Positions 45,659 through 53,513 of a DNA stretch of 64,000 bases are shown piece by piece. The notes under the pieces were generated by a model. The model was not told the origin of the DNA, ran no database searches, and saw only the letters and a program-made list of their open reading frames with translations. Position 1 is the first letter of the stretch. Each line of letters starts with the position of its first letter. Origin of the DNA: Caulobacter sp. SLTY (GTDB lineage: Bacteria; Pseudomonadota; Alphaproteobacteria; Caulobacterales; Caulobacteraceae); assembly GCF_009905535.1 (NCBI RefSeq), contig NZ_JAAALA010000018.1, positions 24,907 to 88,906 of the forward strand. The letters run 5' to 3'. The translations under genes and the position numbers were made by a program.

Positions 45659-47737
45659 ATGACCCGTTATGCGTTGCTGGCCGGCGTTGCCGCCGCCACC
45701 CTGTGCGCCGCCGCCGCGGCCTCTACCCCCGCCCTGGCCGACGAAGGCATGTGGACCTTCGACAACCTGCCCATCGAGAAGATTAAAGCCGACTACGGCG
45801 TGACCCTCGACAGCAAGTGGCTTGACGATGTGCGGCTGTCGTCGGTTCGGCTCGCCGGCTGCTCGGCCAGCTTCGTCTCCAAGGACGGCCTGATCCTGAC
45901 CAACAACCACTGCGTCCTGGGCTGCTCCAGCGCCCTGTCTTCGGAGAAGGTGGACTATGTGAAGGGCGGCTTCCGCGCCAACCTGCGCGAGGAAGAGCTG
46001 AAGTGCCCGGGCCAGACCGCCGAGGTGCTGCTGTCGATCACCGACGTCACCGATCAGATTCGCAAGGCGGGTGAAGGCAAGGCCGGCGAGGACTTCGTAA
46101 AGGCCCGTGACGCCGCCGCCAGCGCGGCCGAAAAGGCGGTCTGCGGTGATGAAGCCAACGTCCGCTGTCAGACGATCAGCTTCTACCGTGGCGGCCAGTA
46201 CAAGGTTTACAAGTTCCAGCGCTACACCGACGTGCGGCTGGTGTTCGCGCCCGAGCAGGCGATCGCCTTCTTCGGCGGTGATCCGGATAACTTCAACTTC
46301 CCGCGCTACGACCTGGATGCCGCCTTCCTGCGCGCCTACCAGGATGGCAAGCCGGTCCAGACCAAGAACTTCCTGAAGTGGAACGCCAACGCGCCGAAGG
46401 AAGGCGAAGTCACCTTCGTCGTCGGCAATCCCGGCTCGACCGAACGCCTGCTGACCGTCTCGCAGCTTGAGACACAGCGCGACCTGACCATCCCGATTCG
46501 TCAGCTGCAGTCTTCGGAGATGCGCGGCCGGCTGATCGAGTATTCCAAGTCGGGGGCGGAGGCCAAGCGGACCGCCGGCGACGCGCTGTTCGGCCTGGAG
46601 AACGGCTACAAGGTCTTCTACGGCCGCCAGCTGACCCTCAACGACCGCGCCTTCATGGACGCCAAGCGCGGCCAGGAGGCGGAGCTGCGCGCCAAGGTTA
46701 AGGCCGACCCCGCCCTGTCGGCGAAGATCGGCGACCCCTGGGCCGATATCGAAAAGGCCCAGGTCGCGGTCGCCGATAACTTCCTCGCCTACCGCCAGCT
46801 GGAAACCGAAGCGGGCGGCGGCTCGCGCCTCTATGGTTGGGCCCGCACCCTTGTCCGCTCGGCGCAGGAACGCGCCAAGCCGGCCGCCGAGCGCAGCGCC
46901 GACTACAGCGACGCCGCCCTGGCCCGAATCGAGCGTGGCTTGGCCGCCGAGACGCCGGTCATCGCCCCCATCGAGCAGATGCGGCTCGAGCACTGGATGC
47001 TGAAGACGCGGGAATACCTGACCGTCGACCATCCGGGCGTGAAGGCCATCCTGGGCAAGGAAAGCCCCGAGGCCTTGTCGGCGCGACTGGTCAGCGACAG
47101 CAAGCTGGGCGACCCGGCCGTGCGCAAGGCCCTGTGGGACGGCGGGCTGGAGGCGCTGCAGGCCTCCGACGATCCGATGATCAAGTTCGTTCTGGCCACT
47201 GAGGGCCAGGGCCGGGCGCTGAAGAAAACCTGGGACGCGGAAGTCACCGCGCCGGTCGAGTCGGCCGCCGAACGCATCGCCCAGGCCCGCTTCGCCGTCT
47301 ACGGGGAGAGCGTCTACCCGGACGCCACCTTCTCCCTGCGCCTGTCGTACGGCAAGGTCGCCGGCTGGACCCATCGCGGGACCACCGTGCCGTCCATGAC
47401 CCGGATCGGCGGGACCTACGAGCGGGCCACCGGCCAGGAGCCCTTCGCCCTGCCGCAGAGCTGGATCGACAAGCAGTCGGCCCTGAACCCGCAGACGGTC
47501 TTCAACTTCACCACCACCAACGACATCATCGGCGGCAACTCCGGCTCGCCGGTGATCAACGCCAAGGGCCAGGTGATCGGCACGGCCTTCGACGGCAACA
47601 TCCACAGCCTGGGCGGCGCCTATGGCTACGACGGTTCGATCAACCGCACCGTGGTGGTCTCCACGGCCGCCATCACCGAAAGCCTTACCAAGGTCTACGG
47701 CATGAACAGCTTGGTGAAGGAACTCACCGGGAAGTAG
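45659..47737 (+). CDS. S46 family dipeptidyl-peptidase (DPP7-like)
   Basis: ATG 45659 (AAGG 8 bases before) gives 692 residues with a signal peptide ending ALADEG. The catalytic triad is His84 in LILTNNHCVLG, Asp near residue 218-220 in GGDPDNFNFPRYDLD, and Ser628 in GGNSGSPVIN. A helical domain sits between Asp and Ser. TAFDGNIHSLGG after the Ser carries Gly where acid-specific DPP11 has Arg (FDRN), which predicts DPP7-type preference for aliphatic or aromatic P1 residues. It removes dipeptides from peptides in the periplasm. ATG 45644 upstream lacks a ribosome site. Confidence 0.92.
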   Translation: MTRYALLAGVAAATLCAAAAASTPALADEGMWTFDNLPIEKIKADYGVTLDSKWLDDVRLSSVRLAGCSASFVSKDGLILTNNHCVLGCSSALSSEKVDYVKGGFRANLREEELKCPGQTAEVLLSITDVTDQIRKAGEGKAGEDFVKARDAAASAAEKAVCGDEANVRCQTISFYRGGQYKVYKFQRYTDVRLVFAPEQAIAFFGGDPDNFNFPRYDLDAAFLRAYQDGKPVQTKNFLKWNANAPKEGEVTFVVGNPGSTERLLTVSQLETQRDLTIPIRQLQSSEMRGRLIEYSKSGAEAKRTAGDALFGLENGYKVFYGRQLTLNDRAFMDAKRGQEAELRAKVKADPALSAKIGDPWADIEKAQVAVADNFLAYRQLETEAGGGSRLYGWARTLVRSAQERAKPAAERSADYSDAALARIERGLAAETPVIAPIEQMRLEHWMLKTREYLTVDHPGVKAILGKESPEALSARLVSDSKLGDPAVRKALWDGGLEALQASDDPMIKFVLATEGQGRALKKTWDAEVTAPVESAAERIAQARFAVYGESVYPDATFSLRLSYGKVAGWTHRGTTVPSMTRIGGTYERATGQEPFALPQSWIDKQSALNPQTVFNFTTTNDIIGGNSGSPVINAKGQVIGTAFDGNIHSLGGAYGYDGSINRTVVVSTAAITESLTKVYGMNSLVKELTGK

Positions 47738-47748
47738 GTCGCCGACCC

Positions 47749-47773
47749 CTCCTCCGCGCTTCGCGCGGGGGAG
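47749..47773. terminator. Hairpin after the S46 peptidase gene
   Basis: CTCCTCCGCGC and GCGCGGGGGAG form a stem with a TTC loop and one bulge, 12 bp after the stop. No T run follows, so it may be a weak terminator or an mRNA 3' stabiliser. Confidence 0.4.
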
Positions 47774-47794
47774 GCGGGCTGCTAGACCGGGGCC

Positions 47795-48610
47795 ATGCCC
47801 CTCTCCCCCGCTCGCCTCGCCGAGCTCGACGCCTTCCTGATCGAGCTCAACCGCGCCTCCGCGGCCGCCATCCTTCCCCTGTTCCGCGCCGATCACGGCC
47901 TGGAGGACAAGGGCTCGCCCGCCGCCGGGTTCGACCCGGTCACCGAGGCGGACAAGGGCGCCGAGCGGGCGATCCGCGCGCTGATCGCGCAGCGCTATCC
48001 CGACCACGGCGTCATCGGCGAGGAGTATGGCGAAGACCGCCCCGACGCCGAGTTCGTCTGGGTTCTCGACCCGGTCGACGGCACCCGCGCCTTCGTCGCC
48101 GGCCTGCCCCTGTGGACCACCCTGATCGGCCTGCGCCACGAGGGCCGCCCGGTGCTGGGCTCCATCGGTCAGCCCTATCTCGACGAGATCTACCTGGGCG
48201 GCGCCCAGACCGGCTCGCGGCTAGTGTCGCGCGGGACCGAGACGCCGTTGCGTGTCCGCCCCTGCCCCGCGCTGACGCAAGCCATCATCTGCACGACAGA
48301 CCCGGCCATCCTGACCGGTCCCGAGCTGGGCTCCTGGACCCAGGTCCGCGCCGCCGCCCGGTTGGCCCGGCTGGGGCTGGACGCCTACGGCTATGCCATG
48401 GTGGCGATGGGGAAGATCGACCTGGCGCTCGACACCGGCCTGAAGGTCTGGGACGTCGAGGCCGTGATTCCGGTGATCGAGGGCGCGGGCGGCGTCGCCA
48501 CCCAGTGGGATGGCTCACCCGCCCGCGTCGAAGGCGGCCAGTTCGCCTTTGCGGGCGATCGCGAATGCCTCGAACAGGCGCTGGTGACCCTGAGGCGCTC
48601 GGCCCACTAA
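47795..48610 (+). CDS. hisN: Inositol monophosphatase family, histidinol-phosphatase HisN type
   Basis: The 271-residue protein has the metal-binding motif WVLDPVDGTRAFVAGLPLWTTLIGL, GEEYGED, DPVTEADKGAE at the N-terminus and WDVEAVIPVIEGAGG near the C-terminus. The TRAF-type loop after DPVDG is typical of HisN (histidinol-phosphate phosphatase) rather than inositol phosphatase. Activity on other sugar phosphates is possible. Its stop overlaps the stop of the convergent hydrolase by 4 bp. Confidence 0.85.
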   Translation: MPLSPARLAELDAFLIELNRASAAAILPLFRADHGLEDKGSPAAGFDPVTEADKGAERAIRALIAQRYPDHGVIGEEYGEDRPDAEFVWVLDPVDGTRAFVAGLPLWTTLIGLRHEGRPVLGSIGQPYLDEIYLGGAQTGSRLVSRGTETPLRVRPCPALTQAIICTTDPAILTGPELGSWTQVRAAARLARLGLDAYGYAMVAMGKIDLALDTGLKVWDVEAVIPVIEGAGGVATQWDGSPARVEGGQFAFAGDRECLEQALVTLRRSAH

Positions 48611-49563
48611 ACCTTAGGCGCCAGGAGATCGACCAAGCTGTCGAACGCCGCCCAGACCACGGCGCGAATCGCGTCCGTCTCCTGGAACAGCTCATGATGC
48701 GCCCCGGCCACCTCGCGCCATTCGCCCTTGGGCATCCGCGCGACGATCACCCGCTGGTCGCCGTTGTCGACCAGGGCCTCGGTCCCGGCCCCCAGAGCCA
48801 GCACCGGAATGGCGATCGCCGCCACGCCGGGCGCGCGTTTCAGCCAGCTGGAAGCGCTGAACGCGAAATCCAGCCAGGCCCAGGTTCCGGCTCCGAGCCG
48901 TAGATCCGGAAAGGTCTTCAGGAGATCAGCGTTGCGGGCGTATCGGCCGGGATCGTGGGTCAGGATGTTGCCCTCGAATGGCCCGCCCAGCGGATCACCC
49001 GGCTGGTTCAGGATGTAGGCCGTCCCGCGGGTGCGGGCCATCAGCCAGGCCAGCGCCCGCGCCGCCCGCTTGGGCCGCCCGCCCGTCTGCAGCCCCAGCA
49101 TCGGAGCCGACAGGAAGGCGGCGACAAAACGGCGATCCTGGCCATGCGCCAGCGCCAGGGTCGTCAAGCAGCCCCCCATGGAATGCCCGATGGCCACCCA
49201 GGGCTGGGGCAGCCGATCTTCGAAATGGTCGAGCAGGCATACGTAGTCGGCAACGAAATCGCCGAACCCCATCGCATGGCCCTTCAGGCGGTCGGGCAAC
49301 AGCCGATACGACAGCCCCTGCCCGCGCCAGTCATGGACCAACACCACGAAGCCGCGCGCCTGCAGGTCGCGGACGACTTCGTAGTATTTCTCGATCGCCT
49401 CGGTGCGGCCGGGGCTGACCACGACCGAGCCGCGCACCGCGCCCTTCGGCCGGAACAGCGCCGCCCGTAGCCTCGCCCCGCCTGAGCCCGTGAACCATTC
49501 GGCCGCGCCATCGGGCGGGATCGGATTTCCAGGGCCTTCCAGCAGTGGCGCGTTAACGGTCAT
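48607..49563 (-). CDS. Alpha/beta hydrolase, lysophospholipase/monoglyceride lipase-like
   Basis: The 318-residue enzyme has VVVSPGRTEAIEKYYEVVRDLQARGFVVLVHDWRGQGLS, the nucleophile elbow GHSMGG (Ser128), and the C-terminal EVAGAHHELFQE His region. This matches the PldB/serine aminopeptidase S33 (Hydrolase_4) group. ATG 49563 overlaps the upstream gene by 4 bp (ATGA). The frame extends to 49800 only as a shadow of that gene. Together with the SCP2 protein this suggests a lipid-related operon (inference). Confidence 0.88.
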   Translation of the reverse strand: MTVNAPLLEGPGNPIPPDGAAEWFTGSGGARLRAALFRPKGAVRGSVVVSPGRTEAIEKYYEVVRDLQARGFVVLVHDWRGQGLSYRLLPDRLKGHAMGFGDFVADYVCLLDHFEDRLPQPWVAIGHSMGGCLTTLALAHGQDRRFVAAFLSAPMLGLQTGGRPKRAARALAWLMARTRGTAYILNQPGDPLGGPFEGNILTHDPGRYARNADLLKTFPDLRLGAGTWAWLDFAFSASSWLKRAPGVAAIAIPVLALGAGTEALVDNGDQRVIVARMPKGEWREVAGAHHELFQETDAIRAVVWAAFDSLVDLLAPKV

Positions 49564-50228
49564 TTCTTCGGCCGCTCCAAAAGGGCGATCATCGTCGGGA
49601 CCCGCGCCAGCCTGATGGTCACGATCCCCGGCATCTGTTCGGGATCGAACTGCGGGCCGTCCTTGCCCGTCGGCAGAGGCTTGGCCACGCCCTGGGCGTT
49701 GACCGCCGTGCCGGACCCCGCGCCGACAAACCCGACTCGCTTGATCTTCGGCGCGGCGAAGCCGATCAGACCAGCCTTGGACTTGATCGTCTGGGCGCAC
49801 TGATCAATGGCGGCGGTCAGTTGGGCGGCCGGAATCTCTTTTGCGGGGGCGACCTTGGCCAGCAGTTGCATGGTCATTGCGAACTTGCTGTTCGGCGGCG
49901 CCTCGATCTCGACCTGGGCCTTGGACTTCAGTTCGGCCAGGGTCGGCAACCGCGTGATCCGGCCATCGCCGGCGACCGTGATCGGGGTCCGCGCACCGCC
50001 GGAGACCAGGGTCAAGCTGATGCCCTTCGGCGGGCCGCCGTTCAGCTTCAGGAAATAGGCCAGGGTGAACAGGCTGCGTTGGTTGGCTGGGATGCCCAGA
50101 TAGAGGTCCAGAAAAGGGAAGATCTTCTTGACCTCGACGCCCCGGTTCTGGGCCAGGGCGGGGCCCGCCAGACCGGCGGGCAGCAGGGCGGAAAGGCCCA
50201 TCAGGATGGTGCGGCGGGTAGCGCCCAT
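49560..50228 (-). CDS. Exported protein of unknown function, paralog A
   Basis: The 222-residue protein has an RR-containing signal peptide (MGATRRTILMGLSALLPAGLAGPALAQ), possibly Tat. The mature part has VEVKKIFPFLDLYLGIPANQRSLF, then NGGPPKGISL and ARTPITVAGDGRITRLPTL. The order of these blocks (FLD, NG-PPKG, RT-I-VA-DGR--R-PTL) is repeated in the gene at 50776-51459. It overlaps the hydrolase by 4 bp. I do not recognise a named family. Confidence 0.75.
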   Translation of the reverse strand: MGATRRTILMGLSALLPAGLAGPALAQNRGVEVKKIFPFLDLYLGIPANQRSLFTLAYFLKLNGGPPKGISLTLVSGGARTPITVAGDGRITRLPTLAELKSKAQVEIEAPPNSKFAMTMQLLAKVAPAKEIPAAQLTAAIDQCAQTIKSKAGLIGFAAPKIKRVGFVGAGSGTAVNAQGVAKPLPTGKDGPQFDPEQMPGIVTIRLARVPTMIALLERPKK

Positions 50229-50282
50229 GGTCAGTCCCTATCGGAGTCGCCCCCCGGCTTCCCCCCACCCAGAAAAGCAGAA

Positions 50283-50312
50283 CGGCGCGGAAGGGTCACC
50301 CCCTCCGCGCCG
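50283..50312 (-). terminator. Probable terminator after the SCP2 gene
   Basis: CGGCGCGGA (50283-50291) and TCCGCGCCG (50304-50312) form a stem with an inner AGGG/CCC pairing. On the minus strand it is followed by TTCTGCTTTTCT. Confidence 0.6.
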
Positions 50313-50338
50313 CCAATCAAGTCCAGATGGACCCGTGA

Positions 50339-50647
50339 TTACTGCATGCGCGCGAACAGGGCGCCCATCTTCGGCTGCAGCGACATGGCAAGGCCCATGT
50401 CCGACAGCTTCAGGCGGCCGCTCATGAACGCCATGGTGGCGTCCAGCTTGCCGGCGCCCATCTCGAGCAGGTCGGCCAGCGAGATGGTCATGGTCAGGTC
50501 GGCCGGCTTGTCCTCGTTGGTGACAGTGCCACCGTCGATATGGATGAACCCGTCGCCCTTCAGGTCGAACTTCAGCGACTTGCCGAGGCCCGAGTCATCG
50601 CCCACGGCGGCCTTCACGCGATCGGTGACTTCTTGCAGGGTGGTCAT
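50339..50647 (-). CDS. SCP2 sterol-binding domain protein
   Basis: The 102-residue protein is a single SCP2 domain: LKFDLKGDGFIHIDGGTVTNEDKPADLTMTISLADLLEMGAGKLDATMAFMSGRLKLSGD-like order is visible (ADLTMTISLADLLEM, MAFMSGRLKLSDMGLAM). It has no signal peptide, so it should be cytoplasmic. SCP2 domains bind lipids and acyl chains. It sits between two exported paralogs, 110 bp from the downstream one. Confidence 0.9.
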   Translation of the reverse strand: MTTLQEVTDRVKAAVGDDSGLGKSLKFDLKGDGFIHIDGGTVTNEDKPADLTMTISLADLLEMGAGKLDATMAFMSGRLKLSDMGLAMSLQPKMGALFARMQ

Positions 50648-50775
50648 ATGTCGCTTCTCCCTAAATTAGCGGCTCAAACGAGATATCGCGGCCCCGCGCG
50701 GCGGGCAAGCGAACACCGATCACCGCAATTAAAAAAGTGACGGCGGCGTCATCCAAAACCTATCGCCCGATACGA

Positions 50776-51459
50776 TCAGCCGAACACCACGCCCGAATGC
50801 TTCGGCCCGGCGAACTCCATCCGCCACGGCAGCTTTGCGAAGCGCAGCTTGGCGGCGGCCGGCAACGCGCCCGGGTTGTAGGCAGGCATGCCCTTGAACA
50901 GCGGCAACGGCGCGGTTGAGCCGTTGGCCAGCACGGCCGTGCCGGTCCCGCCGCCCGGGAAGGCGACTTGCACCATCTTCGGCGCAACCATCCCGAACTT
51001 GCCGGCGGCCTTCTTGACGATGGCGTTGGCGTCCTCGAGGTAGTCGGCGACCTTGCGGGCGTCCATTTCGATCGCCGGCTTGGAGCCCCAGACCAGCCCG
51101 ATCCGCACCGAGTATCCGTTCCGGTCAGGCCCTTCGAAGACCATCTTCGACTTCTCGACCAATTGCCGCAACGTCGGCTCACGCTCGAAGCGGCCGTCGG
51201 CGGCGATCGGCACGTCCGTGCGGGTGCCGTCCTTGTCGATGATCCAGGCCTTCACGCCCTTCGGCGGCTTGCCGTTCTGGGTCAGGTAGAAGCTGACCTT
51301 CAGCCGGGCCCGCTCAGCGGGTGTCATGCGCAGGAAGTTGTCGAGGAAGACGAACACCTTGGAGACGTCTGTCTCCCGCGTCGCGGCGGCGGCCGGCTGG
51401 GCCAGCAGCGGCACGACGGCCAGGGGGGCATAGAACATAACGCGGCGGCTGACGGTCAT
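50776..51459 (-). CDS. Exported protein of unknown function, paralog B
   Basis: The 227-residue protein has a signal peptide (MTVSRRVMFYAPLAVVPLLAQPAAA). The mature part is VSKVFVFLDNFLRMTPAERARLKVSFYLTQNGKPPKGVKAW, then GTRTDVPIAADGRFEREPTLRQL. Blocks match paralog A in the same order with similar total length. Near the end both have a segment running 'AP-K(m/i)-xV-F-GxGTGTAV-A(n/q)G' (VAFPGGGTGTAV here, VGFVGAGSGTAV in A). It overlaps the methyltransferase gene start by 4 bp (ATGA). Function unknown. Confidence 0.75.
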   Translation of the reverse strand: MTVSRRVMFYAPLAVVPLLAQPAAAATRETDVSKVFVFLDNFLRMTPAERARLKVSFYLTQNGKPPKGVKAWIIDKDGTRTDVPIAADGRFEREPTLRQLVEKSKMVFEGPDRNGYSVRIGLVWGSKPAIEMDARKVADYLEDANAIVKKAAGKFGMVAPKMVQVAFPGGGTGTAVLANGSTAPLPLFKGMPAYNPGALPAAAKLRFAKLPWRMEFAGPKHSGVVFG

Positions 51460-52340
51460 TTCGGTTTCACGAGTTTGAGGGTCATGCGGTCGCTTTCACC
51501 GATCGCGTCGTAGGGGGCGTGATCGAATCCGGCTTTCGGCGATTGCCCACGAGGGGCGGACAGCCGGGTCGGCGGCAGGGTCCATACACCAAAGGGATGC
51601 GACTTGTCGTCCTTTGGGTTGGCGTTGAGCTCATTGGCCGCAACCAGCTGGAACCCCGCCTCCTTGGCCAAGGCGATCGCATAGTCCTGTTGCACATAAC
51701 CATCCGCGGCCAGGGGGTCCTGTACAGCGCCCGGCACGCCACGATGTTCCTCGATTCCCAGGAAACCGCCCGGCTTCAGCGCCGCGAAGGCGTCGCGGAA
51801 GGCCTTGTCGGCGATGCCGGCGGCCATCCAGTTGTGCAGGTTGCGCAGGAACAGCACCAGATCCGCCGACCCGGCGGGGGCCACCGGGCCGGTGGTCGGA
51901 CCGAAGGCCGTGACCTCAACGTCGCCATAGATCTTCTTGTTGTCGGCGAGCTTGCGCTTGTAGGCCTCGATCACCTCGACCACCTGCGGGTCATCCGCCT
52001 CCAGGTTGGCCGCGTAGAGCTTACCGCCCGTGGCGTCCAGGAACGGCGCCAGGATGTCGGTGTACCAACCCGCGCCCGGCCAGAATTCGACCACCGTCTG
52101 CCCCGGTTGCAGGCCCCAGAAGGTCAGGCTCTCGACGGGATGGCGCCAGGCGTCCCGCGCCTTGTCCTCGGGCCGGCGCCATTCGCCGGCAACCGCCTCG
52201 GCGATCGTCTGGATCTTGCGCGGGGCGACCGGCTTGGCCTGCTCGGCCTCGCCCTTCTTCTCACCGCAGGCCGCAAGGACCGCCGCCGCACCGCCGACCA
52301 ACAGGGCCCGCCGCGACGGAAACACCAGACTAGAACGCAT
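51456..52340 (-). CDS. Predicted exported methyltransferase-fold lipoprotein (COG4798-like), paralog 1
   Basis: The 294-residue protein starts with a Tat-like RRALLVGGAAAVLAACGEKK signal with lipobox LAAC. The SAM-type motif I is QTVVEFWPGAGWYTDILAPFL. VLFLRNLHNWMAAG, FAALKPGGFLGIEEHRG, NELNANPKDDKSHPFGVWTLPP and FDHAPYDAIGESDRMTLKLVKPK follow. The same blocks occur in 52457-53302. A SAM-dependent enzyme outside the cytoplasm is unexpected; the domain may be a non-catalytic or different-ligand version. ATG 52340 is chosen over 52367, because the latter lacks signal-peptide character. Confidence 0.78.
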   Translation of the reverse strand: MRSSLVFPSRRALLVGGAAAVLAACGEKKGEAEQAKPVAPRKIQTIAEAVAGEWRRPEDKARDAWRHPVESLTFWGLQPGQTVVEFWPGAGWYTDILAPFLDATGGKLYAANLEADDPQVVEVIEAYKRKLADNKKIYGDVEVTAFGPTTGPVAPAGSADLVLFLRNLHNWMAAGIADKAFRDAFAALKPGGFLGIEEHRGVPGAVQDPLAADGYVQQDYAIALAKEAGFQLVAANELNANPKDDKSHPFGVWTLPPTRLSAPRGQSPKAGFDHAPYDAIGESDRMTLKLVKPK

Positions 52341-52425
52341 GGACACCGTCAAAAGGATCGCCCCCACGTCCCGATGGGGTCGCCCTTACCCTGCAAGGAC
52401 GGCCGCGTCAAAAGTTGGGCATTCA

Positions 52426-52467
52426 CAGTCACTTGGGCACAGTCACCTGGGCCCAGTCACTTCGGCT
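52426..52467. repeat. Three tandem copies of a 14-bp repeat
   Basis: CAGTCACTTGGGCA, CAGTCACCTGGGCC and CAGTCACTTCGGCT follow each other. The third copy covers the stop codon and last codons of the 52457-53302 gene. It looks like duplication of a gene end in the intergenic gap. Confidence 0.8.
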
Positions 52468-53302
52468 TCACGAACCGGAGCATCATCCGGTCACTCTCGC
52501 CCACCGCGTCATAGGGGGCATGGTCGAAGGCCGGGTTGGCGGGCTGCCCGCGCGGCGCCGACTGGCGGACCGGCGGCAGGGTCCAGACGCCGAACGGATG
52601 GTCCTTGTCGTCTTTCGGGTTGGCGTTGATCTCGCTCTTGGCGGCCAGCTTGAAGCCGGCCTTCTCGATGGCCGCGACCACATAGGCGGTTTCCATGTAG
52701 CCGGTCGGCGCGCCCTCGCCCTGCGGCAGGGGATCGGAGCGATGCTCCTCGACCCCCAAGGCGCCACCGGGTTTCAGCACCGCGAAGAAGTCGGCCAGCA
52801 CCTTGTCCAGCAGGCCCGGCTGGGCCGCCCAGTTGTGGACGTTGCGGGCGGTGATCACCAGGTCGGCCGACCCGGCCGGGCCTAGAGGCGCCGACTTGGG
52901 CCCGAAGTTGGCGTAGCGCACCGCGCCGAATACCGCCTGGTCGGCATACTTGGTTTCGAAGCTGGCGCGGCCCTTCCGGGCAGCCTCCGACAGCGCCGGG
53001 TTGTCCAGGTCGGCGGCCGTGGCGATGTAGGTTCCGCCGGTCGCCCTGGCGTAGGGCGCCAGGATTTCGGTCCAGTAGCCGCTGCCGGGGCTGACCTCGA
53101 TCACCGTCTGGCCGGGCTTGAGCCCCCAGAACGCCAGGCTGTCATAGGGCCGCCGGTGCGGGTCACGCGCCTTGTGGGCGGCCGAGCGCTGGGCCCCGGC
53201 GATGGCCGCCTCCAGCGCCGCGTCGCGCCCTTTCGCCAATGCCAGCCCCGGAACCAGGGCCGTGGACCCCATCAAAAAGAGAGCCGTCCGCCGTGCGATC
53301 AT
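52457..53302 (-). CDS. Predicted exported methyltransferase-fold protein (COG4798-like), paralog 2
   Basis: The 281-residue protein has a signal peptide MIARRTALFLMGSTALVPGLALA. ATG 53302 has GGAGG 7 bases before it, which fixes the start. Motif I is QTVIEVSPGSGYWTEILAPYA. LVITARNVHNWAA, FFAVLKPGGALGVEEHRS and the very conserved NANPKDDKDHPFGVWTLPP and APYDAVGESDRMML match paralog 1. Unlike paralog 1 it has no lipobox Cys, so it should be periplasmic and soluble. It is first in a run of six minus-strand genes. Confidence 0.8.
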   Translation of the reverse strand: MIARRTALFLMGSTALVPGLALAKGRDAALEAAIAGAQRSAAHKARDPHRRPYDSLAFWGLKPGQTVIEVSPGSGYWTEILAPYARATGGTYIATAADLDNPALSEAARKGRASFETKYADQAVFGAVRYANFGPKSAPLGPAGSADLVITARNVHNWAAQPGLLDKVLADFFAVLKPGGALGVEEHRSDPLPQGEGAPTGYMETAYVVAAIEKAGFKLAAKSEINANPKDDKDHPFGVWTLPPVRQSAPRGQPANPAFDHAPYDAVGESDRMMLRFVKPK

Positions 53303-53375
53303 CCCGATCCTCCCTTGATTTGCCGGGGGCACCCTAGCGGCGCCCGGCCCGTGGCGAAACCCTGTTCACCCACCC

Positions 53376-53383
53376 CTTGAAAA
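53376..53383 (+). promoter_or_regulatory. Candidate heat-shock sigma factor -35 box for hsp20
   Basis: CTTGAAAA at 53376-53383 matches the RpoH-type -35 (CTTGAAA). No good -10 of the CCCCAT kind is obvious; CACCAACT near 53397 is a weak candidate. Distance to hsp20 is about 130 bp, leaving a long leader. Confidence 0.35.
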
Positions 53384-53485
53384 CCAATTCACCGCTCACC
53401 AACTCACGTCTCGAAGACGCCGCTACAGGGTCTTCCAGGTTCGAGGACGAGGCCGATCTCGGGTCGTTGCAGAGCCTGACAACCC

Positions 53486-53508
53486 ACATTGCTTCTCAAG
53501 AAGGATGT
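53486..53508 (+). promoter_or_regulatory. ROSE-like RNA thermometer hairpin over the hsp20 ribosome binding site
   Basis: In RNA, ACAU (53486-53489) pairs with AUGU (53505-53508), and CUUC (53492-53495) pairs with GAAG (53500-53503) around a UCAA loop. Between the two stems, UG faces a single G, giving a G-G pair and one bulged U. UUGCU opposite AAGGA is the defining 3' hairpin of ROSE elements, which block translation of small heat-shock genes until warmed. The hairpin hides AAGGA, the Shine-Dalgarno for ATG 53514. Confidence 0.65.
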
Positions 53509-53513
53509 CTCAT

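Noticed and set aside
45602..48139. 845-codon minus-strand open frame over the S46 peptidase and hisN genes
   Set aside because: Shadow of two well-supported plus-strand genes; no recognisable protein features.
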